This document shows positions 44,768 through 56,460 of a stretch of 64,000 nt of DNA, one piece after another. The position numbers and the translations under genes were made by a program. The notes beneath the pieces are model-generated. The model searched no databases and was not told the origin of the DNA. It saw nothing but the letters and a program-made list of their open reading frames with translations. Each line of letters opens with the position of its first letter. The first letter of the stretch is position 1. The DNA comes from Tethya wilhelma (taxonomy: Eukaryota; Porifera; Demospongiae; Tethyida; Tethyidae), in the NCBI GenBank assembly GCA_964030475.1, contig CAXIPT010000003.1, forward strand, positions 8,092,663 to 8,156,662, in the 5' to 3' direction.

Positions 44768-45318
44768 CTGAATACAGAGCATATTAATCTCAATTTAAAA
44801 GCCATTGCCAACACTACCACCATGCAATGAAGAAAACCAAAGATACTTAACCTTTGGTGCCATAGTAATAAAATTTTGATTCTCTCACTCAAACACACAT
44901 GTATATAATCTGTTAAAAATGATCTATGATAATCACACAAAACAAGAATGATTCATCTAGCTGCTACAAGAAATACTCATGACACTTTGTAGTTTTGATT
45001 TTACGCTATTTCATGCATAATATTATGTTATATTAACAGATTATTTTGTGCAGAAACAACAGCATTTTTCCATAAAGCGGGAAAGTTTTGAGCGACATCC
45101 GTTACGGAGGATCTTGTAGATTGATTGTGATCGGCAATAACCACAAAAATTAATCCTCGCAGCTCATCTGCAAAAGTTAAAATGCAAAAATGTTTGACAA
45201 GAGACATTCGCAAAAGTTAAACGCCGCAAAACTTTCCTGCTATATGGTATACTTTACAACAATCTGTGTTCTAGATCAGTGAGTAAAATGAATTCTTAGA
45301 AAACATAGTTAATACAAC
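44768..45318. other. Intron or intergenic stretch upstream of the AARS1 exons
   Basis: No AARS1 exon found. 45030-45230 resembles a dispersed repeat (TTTAACTTTTGC occurs twice) without coding support. Confidence 0.5.
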
Positions 45319-45514
45319 CATAGATAATGTAGGCTAGTGGATGTGAAACGGGTATGGTATACGGTAGTATACGGAAATTTTTTGCAATACTCACTAACTC
45401 GCACCCGCTGAGGTTTGGAACGTGGCGAAAGAGAGAGTTGGGACAAGTTTCAGGCGCTTAGAGTCTAAGACTGATTACCGAAGAGGCTGAGAAAAGGTCT
45501 ATTACTTCTTGAAG

Positions 45515-45958
45515 TGGTAAGAGTGATGATTAGTAATTTATTCGTGCAGAAAGTAATCTTCCTCTACCGTAAGGCATTAATGACCACTACGAGTCAGAAA
45601 ATTCAGTGGTTCCAGATATAGTTTGTGACTCTTGTTTTTCCTCAATATCCAAATTTGTGCCCTTTTAGCTGTCTTAAAGGTTGTCCTAATAGAGAAGCAA
45701 CTGGGTGGCTTCATCAGCTGGTTTCTGACTAGATTCAAATGGAAGTTGAGGGTGTTTATTATGGCAGTGCTCCATATGAAAGTATATCCCATTTGTGACT
45801 GTTAGTTCTTAATTCTAAGTAATTTGTAACTCAGGGAGTTAATTTAAGCAATAGCTATTTACTTCTATTCTTGGGTAGTACAGTCACTAGGTGGGCAAAA
45901 CCTTTCTTTTTGGAGAAAAACCTATTTTAGTTTTCCCAATTTTTCACCTACAGTCGCA
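45515..45958 (+). repeat. 444-bp repeat, copy 1
   Basis: Aligns without length change to 63549-63992 with only about six differences. It lies between the left terminal repeat and the transposase start. Confidence 0.9.
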
Positions 45959-46022
45959 CCATGCATATTTATAGCTATGTAATGTGTATATACATCCGAA
46001 GGCATATTCACTAAGTTTGAAT

Positions 46023-48992
46023 ATGGCTTCTCATTTTTGTCCAGATCAGAGTTGTGTGATGGATAAGAAGCACAAGAAACGAAGGAAAGGGGCACGGTCA
46101 TTTTTTGATAGAAGAAAAAATGACATTCGTAAAAGGTTCCCTGGGAAAAGCCAACACACTCCTGAGACTGAAAACAACGATTTACCGCAGGATCACCCGA
46201 CCTCTCACTTTGCATCACTATCTTCACTCCCTCTTCCTGATCATTGGAACTCTGACTCAGATGAGTCCAGCATCCACCTGTATAAGCTCGAGACAGATGA
46301 GAACGATGCACTCCGGATCAAGGTCTCCGTAACCGTTAAGGCTGATCTTACATGGATTACAAAGGCTAGTGAAAAGGTTCTCCCCAAATCTTGCGCACTC
46401 CTCCAAGACACACCTCCCGTTCTACAGTCAGCAGATGAAGTGATGAGACTTGTGAACATAGTAGACAGTGCTGTTCTCTGCTGTGGCAATCCAGATCAGC
46501 AGTTCATCTCTCTGTTGGAGAGAAGAGGTGGTAGTATGCGTGGTGAGAGGGGCTCTGGTGGAGAAATAGCAACCATTGACGCATCTCCAGTTGTAGACAG
46601 CAACGGACACTATCACTCTTCTACTGTCAGGAGAGTATAGATTGCGACATTCTCTGCAGAAAGAGAACAAGCAAGTCTCTTCGTTGTAAGTCGTGTCAGA
46701 ACTTTCGATCAACTCTTCGTGGTTCTGTTTCCCGATTGAACCGATCCGATCTTGACAGCTGCACGCTACCTGACAGCCATGCCAAATACAGTTCTTTGAC
46801 CCCTACACAAAAGGACGAACGGTTGAGAAAGATGCATTCTTCCCTCAAAAATGCCAAACAGAAAGTCCAGCGATTGGAAGCGAAAGTGCAAAGCTTATTG
46901 GAAACAGATGCCATTTCCCTTCAGCCAGATGATGCTACTGATGTTTCCAGTGTAGTTAGTGATGTCACACCACTAGTAGAGGAAAGATTTGCTCCAGATT
47001 CTCCCCAAAGAGTGTTTTGGGAACAGCAGCTCAAGTACAATTCCCTCAAAACCAAGACACAAATGAGATGGCATCCTTGATGATCAGATTTGCTATGAAT
47101 CTCAAGTACGTGTCATCAGCTGCCTACCGAGCTGTTCGTGACAGTGGTCTCATTGCCTTGCCTTCTCAACGAACTCTCGTTGACTACACGCATTGGACAG
47201 ATCCAGACAGTGGTGTACAATACGAGTTCATCGAACGTCTCAAGTCTGCACTTGACAGTGAGCTTCCCTCAAAACCACACAAGATTGCCTTGTCAATGGA
47301 TGAGATGAAAATCAAAAGTGGTGTTGTCTATGACAAGTACAGTGGTACCCTCAATGGTTTTGTTGACTTGGGGCAAGTGAACGATGACATCGCATGTGCT
47401 TTGAGTGGTGAATCAACCGAGAAGAAGCTAGCTGATCATGCCTTTGTTTTCATGGCGAGAGCAATCTTCAAACCCAGCCTTTCTTTTCCAATAGCTCATT
47501 TCTTCAGCACATCTCTTTCAGGTTTGTTCAAAATTATATATAGACAATGAGAGATCTGAATTATGCATGTGTGATTCCCAAATTTTTGTAGCTGAGAAGA
47601 TCTTCCCTTTGGTGTGGGATGTCGTTGAGAGTCTGGAGCTGTATGATATTCACGTCACTTCTCTCACAAGTGACGGGGCACGTCAAAACCGGCGTTTCTA
47701 CAACATGTGCCAAACTGCACTAGCGGAGAAGGGTGTCTGCTACAAGACTCCCAATTGTTACTGAGAAGGTGAAGATGTCTACTTCATGTGCGATGCTCCC
47801 CACCTCTTAAAAACAGCCAGGAACTGTTTTAGTAATTCATTCAGCCACTCCAAGAGCCGCAAAATGCAGGTAATTAAAATTCAGTTGGTGAGATCAGTAT
47901 ATTACATTGTAAGTGCTAGACATGCATCAGTGATAATTATTTTACTAACCATGCACTTGATGTGGTGTAAAAATATTAATACTATAGAGAAATGGACAGA
48001 CAATAAGTTGGAAGTCAATCGAATCTCTCTACTTGACTGAAACATCCACCACTGCAATGGGAACTCGTCTTTGTCATCGACTCACACGGGATCACATATG
48101 GTTGACATCGTTTACTCGTATGAGAGTATACCTTGCAGCTCAAGTAAGAATACATACATGCATATTATTACACATAATGAGTTCATACTTTTTTTGTCAA
48201 TATAGGTAATGAGTGAGAGTGTGGCTTGCTGTTTGGAATACTTAGATAATGAGCAAACACAGGAGACCCGATTGTTCATTCGGATGATTGATCAGTTTTT
48301 TGACTGCCTGAATGTCAAAGGTCCAACATTGGTAAATGGAAAAGAAAGGCATACAGAGAGCCATACAGACATGCCAAAGATGAACGCTTCAAGGTATGCA
48401 ACACTATTCTTATCATTATTGTTCTTTTGTCTATTCATGACTCATGACTTTTCAGTGGCTTGTTGACGTGTTTCTGAAGTATTTGGATGACTGGGAGAAA
48501 GAAGTTGGCAGAATTCCAGAGCTGAATAAGAGTGAGCAGAGAAGATTGTTTGAGTGTTCAAACACTTGAAGGGATTCGGATTTCAGGTTAGTCACTCAAT
48601 CATGCATGTGAATACAGTCTAATAGTCATAAAGTGACCCTGCATGGTGTTGTCTTTATTGATACAGTCAGATCATTTGTTGAGCTAGCTCCCAAATTGCT
48701 CGCCCTTCCCGGAGTAGAGTACATCTTGAGTGAAGTCTTCTCGCAAGACCCCTTGGAGCGCTATTTCTCGAAGCAGAGACATCGTGGGGGTAGCAATGAA
48801 AACCCGATGGCTCACCAGGTCCCTTATAATGCCTCTACATTGATTCAACAGAGGTCCATTTACAAGGATATCCAGACAATGAATGTTGAGCCAGATGTCA
48901 ACACAACCAACCTCAAAACTGTGTCTGAACCCCTCCCAAAAAAAGCACACAGACATGCTCCTCTTCAACCACTCAGCTCTATCAACCATTAG
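46023..48992 (+). pseudogene. P-element/THAP9-like transposase without a THAP domain, multi-exon
   Basis: Starts MASHFCPDQSCVMDKKHKKR (46023); a basic, then acidic N-terminus replaces the usual THAP finger. A Cys-rich pocket (CDILCRKRT, RCKSCQNFRSTL) and a coiled-coil LRKMHSSLKNAKQKVQRLEA follow. The RNase H-like core has SSAAYRAVRDSGLIALPSQR, ALSMDEMKIKSGVVYDKYSG and FKPSLSFPIAHFFSTSLSG. Introns at 47521-47590, 47870-47987 and 48144-48205 are clean GT-AG, followed by SLTSDGARQNRRFY, WLTSFTRMRVYLAAQ and MSESVACC. The last exon (48667-48992) has SQDPLERYFSKQRHRGGSNE, the P-superfamily C-terminal signature. Frame breaks near 46600, 47078, 48393 and 48540 show decay. Confidence 0.85.
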
Positions 48993-49010
48993 ACTTATCA
49001 TTCCAGATTG

Positions 49011-49830
49011 TCACATGATAACAACAATAATTATTATTGGTTGTAAATGTACTTTGTAAAGTTTTTTTAAATTGATACTAAGATGATACTTTCGTTTCAA
49101 CTCAGGCTTTTTCACTGGCTTCTTGTATCGTCTCAGCAAAGAATGAGCTACATAGCCAGCCATGTACCGCACTGCATTTTGTTCTCTCTGTGTTAATTGT
49201 AGCAGTTCTTTGGAAGCAGTTGGAGCTGATTGTCTTGCTTTGTTGTTCAGCATGGTTTTCATTAACTGGCTTAACAAGAGTTGTAGAGTCAAGTGACACT
49301 CACTAGAAGTGCACTTTATTTTTGCCGAGAAATTCTCTCCATGTGGTCTTGACTTCTTCACCATTTCTCATTTTGTGAAAGGATTTCCACACTGAGCACT
49401 GTCCAACTGATGGGAGCTTGTGGTTAAGTCCTACTGCAATACAGGCATAGGTTCTTGAAATAAGAGCAACAGCAATATCTGATATTTGAATGTGTTCCAA
49501 CTTCTGAAGCTTAAGGAGGAGCTCTCGAGCTACCTTGCCTCTAGGCGATCTTTTTACGATTTCCTCGCTGGCCAATGCTGATATACACTTTAAAAAGAAA
49601 GCAACAAAACCTTCTCCGCCAAGAGCTTCTTCTGGAACCTCAACTGTACTTTGCCTGGTCACAACTTCATCTTGGTGTTGGCCTCGAGGTATCAATAAAA
49701 TCTCTGTTGTACCACTCTCAGATTCAATTACAACTTCTTCAAAGCTTTCATCTACTTCACTCACTCCAGAAAAGCTTTCAGTACTCGAACAACAAGGGAC
49801 CATGGGAGCCGGTTCACTTTGACACGCCAT
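49011..49830 (-). pseudogene. Convergent accessory gene of the P-like element, function unknown
   Basis: Minus strand, start MACQSEPAPMVPCCSS (49830): an acidic N-terminus, then RSPRGKVARELLLKLQKLEH and ISDIAVALISRTYACIAVGL. A TAG and one-base shift lie near 49300. Next come ECHLTLQLLLSQLMKTMLNN, LTQREQNAVRYMAGYVAHSL and LRRYKKP. I recall similar proteins accompanying P-like transposases in other invertebrate genomes, but no function. The C-terminal half seems lost just before the transposase stop. Placement inside the terminal repeats shows it is element cargo, not a host gene. Could be a regulator or co-factor of transposition. Confidence 0.65.
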
Positions 49831-49973
49831 TGTTAGTACAGCTCAAAGTAGAAATATACGGAAATCCGTTACACCTATCCGTTACACTTTCTACGTGGTC
49901 GCTGCAATGTTTGCGTCATACAATTTTTACGTAAACGGAAATGTTTCACATCCACTAGCCTACATTATCTATG

Positions 49974-51824
49974 ATATAACCATGCAGCACATATTAAATT
50001 AATAGCACTATATACATGCATGGTATAAAACTCTCGGCATAATATACACTACAATGTCATCCCTCAATTCCTAGCCTCGATGCTATACTGCTGCAGAATC
50101 ATTAATGCTTGGATGCACTAAGCATAGAAGGTGAGTTTTGCATGCAATGCAGAATGTATACTGTATTTCATGATCATTATATCACGAGCTAGCTAACTGC
50201 AATGCAGAGTTGGCAAAAATGTACTAGCACTTGGACTAAAGATTATCTGTTGTGTCCAAGCGTTATACTAGAGTCAGTGTTACTAGTGCACAATCGGGTA
50301 ACTATAGCTAGCTGTATACACACTATAGCACCATACCATAGATAATATATATGCATTATCTACAGCTATAATACGTACAAAGTGCTAGTGGGCAGGGCCA
50401 CATAGGCAAAATGGCCACTCAAGTCAGAGTCAGATCGCTCAAACTGAAAATCCTGGCATAGCTCAGCAACTATAGGCTTTTAGCTTCTGAAAAAAAAAAA
50501 TTAAATAAACTCCAGTACTCTATGCTTATTCCCAGTACGGTAGTACTGGGTACATAGGAATGGCATGAATGGGAATTCAAATGATTACACTTTTCCACAC
50601 AGAAGTGTGGAATCTGAAGTGTACGTTGACAATTTGGTCATTCCTGTGTCTCATTAGCTACATTTCCAATGTTTTCCAATTGTTTGTTCTCATTTTTCAC
50701 GAATCACATCTGAGTTTGTGTATGTGTATGCCATGCAGTTACTTATAATTTGTGTACAGTTACTTAGTCTGGGTGGCCAGACTAAGTTGTGTCAGTATGG
50801 TTATGCAGCACACATCTCAGTCCGAGTCACTTGGAGACTTGCCTTGCTAAGCAAGGGCGTATCTTAGAGTTATAACAGAAGGGTAATAACAGGTGTGAAG
50901 TGCCCAAAAATTTTTTGAAACCACACCCACTTTTGATCATGTGACAAGGTCTTTAGCATGCATACAGTGAGCTTACATTAGCCGCGAGAACATGATCAGT
51001 TCAATTCTACAGAGACTACTGTACAGCAATGTAAGTTTATTGCTTAAAACAGGCAGAAAAGTACAGAATTTCATTGTGTAAAATAATCGCTAATGATGTA
51101 CTGCCAACAGCAAAGCGACTTATTTTATTCATGACACTTTTGCGAGCTGGGGGGGTGCTCGAGCACCCAGAGCACCCCCACTGAATCGCCCCTGCTAAAT
51201 CCCTTATTATGACAACTACATAATTAATCTAAGAAAGTATCACCTCCTAAGTCTGCAAGTTTAGCATTAACCAGAAATCTTCAGATTGAAATGGCTAGTA
51301 GATTATGTAAAGAATTCTTCCTGTGGGCAAAATGAAACTCGACATGGTAAAAGAGTACAGTACATACAGTACACAAAAGGATTCTGTACACAATATAACA
51401 GCTGTTCCATCTTGTTTACTTTATATTTACGATTTGGCCTTTTGTGTACATTTTAATGTTGTTTTTTTCCCCACATTTTTCTTTTAGAGTAGACTTGCTG
51501 TTCTTTAGATATAGAGTAAACACACACACAGAGAAAAAATGACTATTACAATCCGTTTCACATGTAGAGGGTTAATTGCTATAACTACATACAAATGCTA
51601 TAGTCTTTTCACATTAGAGGCCTGTCAGTGTCATTTATTCAAGATGAAGAGTCTACCAAAACACTTATTACTATCCCACTTTCATTAACATAATATCAGT
51701 TCCCCCTAATAGTTATCTATTAGTCTGCCTCAATTGAGGAAAAGCCGAAGCATATCAGTCATCAAGAGAATTATTTATGAAACAGTCTTCCTATAAGTGA
51801 ACTTAATAACTACGATTTTTTTTT
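49974..51824. other. Repeat-rich non-coding stretch
   Basis: 50070-50440 shares blocks with 57385-57790 (GGGCAGGGCCACATAGGCAA-like, ATCATTAATGCTTGGATG-like) in rearranged order. 50531-50760 is a shortened composite hairpin repeat, and 51285-51520 has remnants of its stem. A G-rich palindromic CTCGAGCACC at 51155 resembles a MITE end. No gene seen. Confidence 0.6.
50531..50760 (+). repeat. Composite hairpin repeat, internally deleted copy
   Basis: Begins CCCAGTACGGTAGTACTGGG (50531), jumps to CCACACAGAAGTGTGG (50605) and ends in the CATTCCTGTGTCTCATTA... block. Interior parts of the copies at 59504 and 61061 are missing. Confidence 0.75.
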
Positions 51825-52505
51825 AATTTAAACTTTTCAATGCACAATACAGTGTGAGCATTAGGACATAGGCAATAGCAACTAAATGCTAGTATACAGC
51901 CAGCCTGGCAAACAGAAAATGACAAAAAAGAATTAAGTAACTGTGACTACATAGTGACAAAAAGAAAAAGAGCAAACTAAACAAGAAAGCTTCAAATATT
52001 AAAGAGTTAACAATTCAATCTAGATTTAAATGAAAAACCAGATGGTGCTAAAACATGACTTGGTAGATTGTTTCAGATACGGGTGCTGCTGACAAAGAAA
52101 GATGTTTGATGAGCAGAGGTCTTGGGAAAAGGAGTGGCCAATGGAAGTGAATGATTGAGTCTAGTGCTTGGTTGAGGACGGAATGAATAAGCTGATGGTG
52201 GGATGATTGAGCAGCCCTTGAGAATTCTTGTGCACACCAATGCCAGGCTTCTGCTTCCACCTTCTCTCACGGTAAAAAGTGGGTGACATTAGAGTGAGAT
52301 CGAGTATGGAAGCAACCAGAGCTCTACCACTGCCTGTAGATCACTTTGGTGGCAAACTTCTGCACCGCCTTGAGCATATCAATCAAGAACCTCGGGCTCG
52401 GATCCCAGACACAACTACAACACCGCCTCGACCTTATCAATCAAGAACCTTGGCCTCAGATCCCAGACACAACTACAATAATCGAGGGTAGGCAAGATGA
52501 GGCAA
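51825..52505 (-). pseudogene. LINE 3' segment (post-RT region and C-terminus) with internal 58-bp tandem duplication
   Basis: Minus strand reads CVWDLRPRFLID, a LINE post-RT motif, duplicated head to tail at 52421-52478 and 52363-52420 (58-bp units). It then reads the family C-terminus (SSTRIWNNLPSHVLAPSGFS, FKSRLNC). An A-rich tail (minus) lies at 51825-51836. Directly adjoins an oppositely oriented LINE segment at 52590. Confidence 0.8.
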
Positions 52506-52589
52506 CAGGACCATAGTATAAGTGGGTTCAGGTAAATAGAGAACAGCAGGGCCATGGACACTACTTTCTATCAAACAAGAGTCAGAGTA

Positions 52590-54000
52590 GTGTGGAGATA
52601 CTCACAAGCAGATTTCAGAAAAGGAAACACCATGATAATGGATACTGATTGGTCTTTTTTCAATTGCAGGATGAACCTGACCTAAACTCAACATGGCACA
52701 AGTTGCCACCAAACTTTTATGAATATCATAGAGAAATGTGTACCTAAAGCAATAATCAGTGGCAAAACCTTCCATGGATGAATAGTAAGATTAGGAGGAA
52801 ACTGAGGAGATGTAATTAGGAATTTAGAAAAGCAAGGAAGACTGGAAAATCATGCTTACACAACAAATATAAGTTATTACGAAATAAAGTAGTCAGACTA
52901 TTCAATACAGCCAAACGCAACCATCTAAAGAAAATGAAAAGAAAGTGTCCAATAATAAGAAGCAATTTTGGAAATTTGTGAAACTTATGAACAAGACTGT
53001 CAACAAACTTTAAGATCCGATTATCCTCCTCTTACTCCAAATAAATGCACAAATTTTAAATTCCACCAATCTACTGAATCCCCCTCTGATGTACTTTGTA
53101 TGGTCAACCGGAGGTCTACAAGCTAATTAAGACTCTGGATGTCAACAAATCCTCTGAGCCTGACAGGATATCTAGTAAAATGGTGAAAGCCACTTCACAG
53201 TCAATTGCACCATCTTTCACAAGTCTATTTAACAGATTTATTCAGATGGGAGAAATCCTAAGAGAATGGAAACTATCTTCTGTGGTACATATACCTAAAA
53301 CTTCAATGCCAAGCGATAACCCTACAAATTATAGACCAATATTTTTATTATCTGCATGTAGTGAGTAAGCTGCTGGAGAGGCATATCCATAATCTAATCT
53401 ATATGATCACTTGCAGTACTGTGATCTGTTACCACTGGATTAGTGGGGGTTTACTCCTGGTAAGTCAACAGTTACAGCTTTACTCTCTACAATAAATGAC
53501 ATCTTGACAGATGGACGGGATGTGACACTAATATTCTTTGATTTACATAACTCCTTCAGCAGCATACCGCATCTACCTCTCTTGCAGAAACTCAGAGATA
53601 TTGGTCTTGATGGTCACTTGATACATCATACCTTTGTAATAGACATCAATACGTTGTTGTGGAAGGAGCATCCTCAGAGACCACAGCTGTTCTCTCAGGT
53701 GTACCCTAAGGCACAATTCTTGGACCACTCCTAAATTTAATATACCTTAATCATATATCTGCTCTGCCTCTATCAAGTGGTTGCAAACTAACAATGTATG
53801 CAGACGACATATTGCTGTACAAGATAGTCGAGAAATCGGAACATTACTTTGAACTGCAAGATGATATCAATGAAATATACCAAGCCATTCTCGCATGTTA
53901 TCTACAATTGAACTCTATACAAAACGTAAATATGTTATCGAATCCCCAAAACTGTCTTTCAATACTATTTCTGCCTTTAAACGTCTACTTTGTGCCATCT
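52590..54000 (+). pseudogene. LINE RT segment, inverted relative to the adjacent 3' segment
   Basis: Plus strand reads VWRYSQADFRKGN (52590), LPWMN, EVYKLIKTLDVNKSSEPDRI, VVHIPKTSMPSDNPTNYRPI, TLIFFDLHNSFSSIPHLPLL (degenerate motif A), a decayed SGVPQG-like stretch near 53695 and LTMYADDILLYKIV (YADD, 53793). It fades after KYVIESPKLS (53930). Many frame changes. Starts at the same point in the LINE protein as the copy at 12480. Confidence 0.8.
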
Positions 54001-54940
54001 TTCAGAAGACATTGAACCATGTATGTAGTGTTTTTATTTCCTTAGACACATGTTTTACATCAGCATTTTATTGTGCTACTCATGTTGTCTCTTGTCATTC
54101 AATCGACATAAATTTTCATAGAGAAAAAAAAAAGGTGTACTTGAAATTTAATTTCAGTCAGTGAAAAGCTATGGTCTGTAATCCTGCTGCACGCTGCTCA
54201 ATGTGCGTGTTAGAACAACTCACAAACAGCACCATATGCATACATGGTGCACATGTTACCCTCAGCGTATTAGTATTAAGTTAACCTTTGGTGTGTTTCA
54301 CGCACCAAGGATTAATGATGGTGAGCGACACTCATGAACTAGCAATGGGATGGTCAAGTTCATGAAGAATTGACCTGTGCTTACTGTTAGAAGACGTGCA
54401 GACATGCAGATAAAGAATATATACATTGGCTAGGTGAAGGCCTCTCTTTTTTACGCTGATGTAGGTACTGTGTGATCATATACAAGCTCACCCAGAACTG
54501 AGCTTTACTATTGAGGACGTGTGTGCCACAAATAAATAACTTCTGAATCAAGCATGCTTATGATCGATCTGCTTTACTTCACACGCAGATTGTAGATTAG
54601 CAAGGTGAAGGCCTCACTTTCTTCGCTGAACTCAATGACAAAATGAGAACTCCTCTTAAAAGAAGAGGACATGACTTATGTCCCACTATGGTTACATACA
54701 TGCAGGCTTTGACACACTTTCACTTTCAGAGCTAGGACATGAGTGACGCACATAACTTCAAATTAGGCATTCACATGTGACTGCTTCTGTTACTGACTGG
54801 CAAACTCAACAAATTAAAAAGGTGTCCTGGGGGAACACTCACAGAGCTGCTTAATTAAACTGTCACAGGCACACTGATCTTGCAAAATGAAGGCACCGAT
54901 GGTGCACAAGCCTAGGCACACTGAGTGCACATTAATTAAT
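54001..54940. other. No gene recognised
   Basis: AT-rich. A CCTCAGCGTATTAG/GTGTGTTTCACGCACC stretch at 54250-54310 resembles the repeat end at 57205. Confidence 0.5.
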
Positions 54941-54957
54941 GTATCACTTTGAAAAAA

Positions 54958-55040
54958 ACTTGAGATCTAGCTGGGATTCAAACCCAGGTCTTTCAAATTC
55001 TAGTTGAATGCTCTTTAACACCACTGAACTCACTGGCATT
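54958..55040 (-). ncRNA. tRNA-like sequence with pol III boxes (tRNA-derived SINE head or tRNA relic)
   Basis: Minus strand has a box-A-like GAGTTCAGTGGTGTTA, a near-consensus box B GGGTTTGAATCCC inside a perfect T-arm (CTGGG TTTGAAT CCCAG), and TTTTTTT about 12 bases further, a pol III stop. The acceptor stem does not pair and the anticodon arm is unclear, so not a functional tRNA. Confidence 0.5.
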
Positions 55041-56074
55041 GGAGTATACATAATCATAGACACTGTTAATAGATTTCAAGGTGGCCCTAGCACATGTAAC
55101 ATGATGGTATGACTGGACTCGCACACAATGCAAATACATAAGTAGCATGTTTTTCTGGAACATGCAATACCTAAATCCAACTGCATGGGAGTTAGTCTAC
55201 GGAGTAGCTAATTAGCTAAATCACCAAAGCATATATTATAGCTTGACTACTCTGAATGCATCAAGAAAACTAATCCACCCAGGCCCAGGACATATAATTA
55301 AGGTTGTGATGAAGCAGCACAAGTTATATAGACCATGAGCCATATATGTTATGATGGAATGATCAGCTGTTGTCAGATACCGAGTCTGCATGCGGTATAG
55401 TTAGTGGCCACTGATACTGCAGCTAATACTGAGTTAGCCATGCACAATGAAAGTAATTCTGCCAAAACACCCATATTATGTTTACATTGAAAGCCAACCC
55501 CTCTCTGTCTTGCCAAGCAACACTGACCAATTGAACAGCAACAGCAACAGTGATGAGTCAACATGAATTCTGAAAAATTCTGAAAAAATTTGAAATATTG
55601 AAATATTGCAGAGTAGATAAGTATATATAGGCATGGCTCAAATGCTCTGGGTGTGGGACCTCAAAGATAAGCATGCAAAGAGAAGAAAAAAGTCTCAAAT
55701 CCAACTATATATATACTGTTTTGGACAGCAAAACATGTAATTTTGCAAGATGGTCCAGAGTTATGAATGTAAGTGTTTTCTGTGTTCTATGATGACTTTG
55801 GTTTTACTTAACAGTCTACCTAACTACTTTGGAACCAGGATACAATACACAAGCAGCTATGAAAGCAAATTAGAAACACAATTTACAGTCAGTAGTATGC
55901 TGAAACATTTCTATGCTATATACATATCCTACTAAGCTGAATGTAGCAGATATATATGGCCTAAAATTTAATTTAATTTATAGGTGAAAAAGAACTTTGT
56001 TCCCCCAGGACACGTTTTTAGTTTGTACACAGACCTATAGATACGGGCAAATATTAGTGATATATAGATATATA
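55041..56074. other. No recognised feature
   Basis: AT-rich sequence without supported ORFs or repeats. Confidence 0.5.
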
Positions 56075-56460
56075 CAGTGGCGGATCTAGGATTTTTGAAA
56101 GGGGTTTTCTAACAATAGTGCGCGCAAAGCGCTCTAAAAAATTTTGGAGTAGCCACGCCCACTTTTGCTAAAACACGCCCATTTTATGCGTACAGCCCCA
56201 CCCATTTTCCACCTGCATGAACTTTGCACTTTACCACGAGCGTCGATCGCGCTAGTGAGCTGACTAGCTAGCTGTTTTGTGCAAGTATCCAAGCTTTCTA
56301 CTCGTATTTCTTGTTCTAAATTATCTCTCAAGACTCTCCAAGTAAGTATTTTCTACTTGTAAGTTAGCTTTCTATTGTTTCTTGTAAAAAAATTATAAGC
56401 TGGCCTGGCCAAAAGAGGGTTTCCACGGAAACTACGGAAACCCCTCTGGATCCGCCACTG
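56075..56460. mobile_element. MITE with CAGTGGCGGATC termini
   Basis: CAGTGGCGGATCTAGG at the left, GGATCCGCCACTG at the right, flanked by ATATA on both sides. Related termini lie at 29336/29700; a partial end (CAGTGGCAGATCCAGG) is at 56593. Confidence 0.85.

Larger units (their letters stand above)
45319..49973 (+). mobile_element. P-element-like transposon with two convergent genes
   Basis: 31-bp perfect terminal inverted repeats: CATAGATAATGTAGGCTAGT... at 45319-45349 and its complement at 49943-49973. Inside: a THAP9/P-type transposase on the plus strand (46023-48992) and a second gene on the minus strand (49830-49011), converging within 20 bases. 4655 bases in total. Flanking target duplication could not be confirmed. 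Confidence 0.88.

Noticed and set aside
45028..45213. Candidate upstream AARS1 exon on minus
   Set aside because: Reading frame shows no similarity to the synthetase region preceding VYPDPVRV and resembles a dispersed repeat.
45577..45792. 71-codon minus-strand ORF repeated identically at 63611-63826
   Set aside because: It is identical because the 444-bp DNA repeat is nearly identical. Composition and lack of homology give no sign of a real protein.
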